Below the pieces are notes generated by a model. The model ran no database searches and was not told the origin of the DNA. It saw only the letters and a list, made by a program, of their open reading frames with translations. Of a stretch of DNA of 64,000 bases, positions 63,992 through 64,000 are shown one piece after another (position 1 is the first letter of the stretch; each line of letters starts with the position of its first letter). The stretch is from Telopea speciosissima (lineage: Eukaryota; Streptophyta; Magnoliopsida; Proteales; Proteaceae): contig NC_057926.1 in assembly GCF_018873765.1 (NCBI RefSeq), positions 36,316,946 through 36,380,945 of the forward strand, given 5' to 3'. Both the position numbers and the translations under genes were made by a program.

Positions 63992-64000
63992 GAATTGGTT

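Larger units (their letters stand above)
63162..64000 (-). mobile_element. Ty1/copia element E (3' end; continues beyond window)
   Basis: Minus strand: RNase H followed by polypurine GAGGGGGAG and an LTR of about 230 bp (63394-63162) ending ATTGCAATCTTAACA. The rest of pol, gag and the 5' LTR would lie right of 64000. Confidence 0.82.

Overview
This is nuclear DNA from a flowering plant. It is AT-rich and low in genes, and most of it is built from nested transposable elements: Ty1/copia elements with the initiator-Met-tRNA primer site TGGTATCAGA, RTE- and L1-type LINEs, an Au-type SINE, hAT, Mutator-like and Tourist-like elements, and one short piece of plastid rpoC1. The species cannot be fixed from the sequence; nothing in it points to a grass.

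Left part (219-38323, minus strand): one single gene spans almost 38 kb. Seven short exons together encode a 305-residue protein of the DUF4504/UPF0739 family (plant homologue of C1orf74). They are separated by introns of about 0.5, 6.1, 0.1, 17.2, 0.1 and 13.2 kb. All other features between these coordinates are transposon cargo of its introns. The reading frame joins across all seven exons (918 nt), but the last intron ends in GG instead of AG, so its splicing is in doubt. Intron 6 (379-13553) holds a copia element (A) split by a 3.1-kb solo LTR and cut by an RTE LINE with a 5' inversion. Intron 4 (13790-30999) holds a copia (G) that was hit by a second copia (B) and by a hAT transposon, which was itself hit by a young copia (C). 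The same intron has a Mutator-like foldback inside a SINE. Intron 2 (31498-37596) holds an intact SINE and another RTE LINE.

Middle part (38.5-51 kb): a Tourist-like MITE lies just upstream of the DUF4504 start. Then come an RTE LINE, a minus-strand copia (D), a 5'-truncated L1 insertion with an uninterrupted 400-residue RNase H reading frame, and small hAT and SINE elements.

Right part (51-64 kb): one intact intronless gene, a CML18-like calmodulin-like protein with four EF-hands (52046-52537). It is followed by a decayed UTP18 (U3 snoRNA-associated WD40) pseudogene, an rpoC1 plastid insertion, a CNGC N-terminal fragment, a tandem repeat of about 135 bp, and further copia, LINE and hAT remnants. 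A copia element (E) runs off the right edge.

Only two host genes look potentially functional: DUF4504, subject to the splice defect, and CML18-like. No new enzyme system or gene cluster was found. The most informative finds are the cryptic 38-kb gene, its GG splice acceptor, and the insertion history that can be read from exact target-site duplications.
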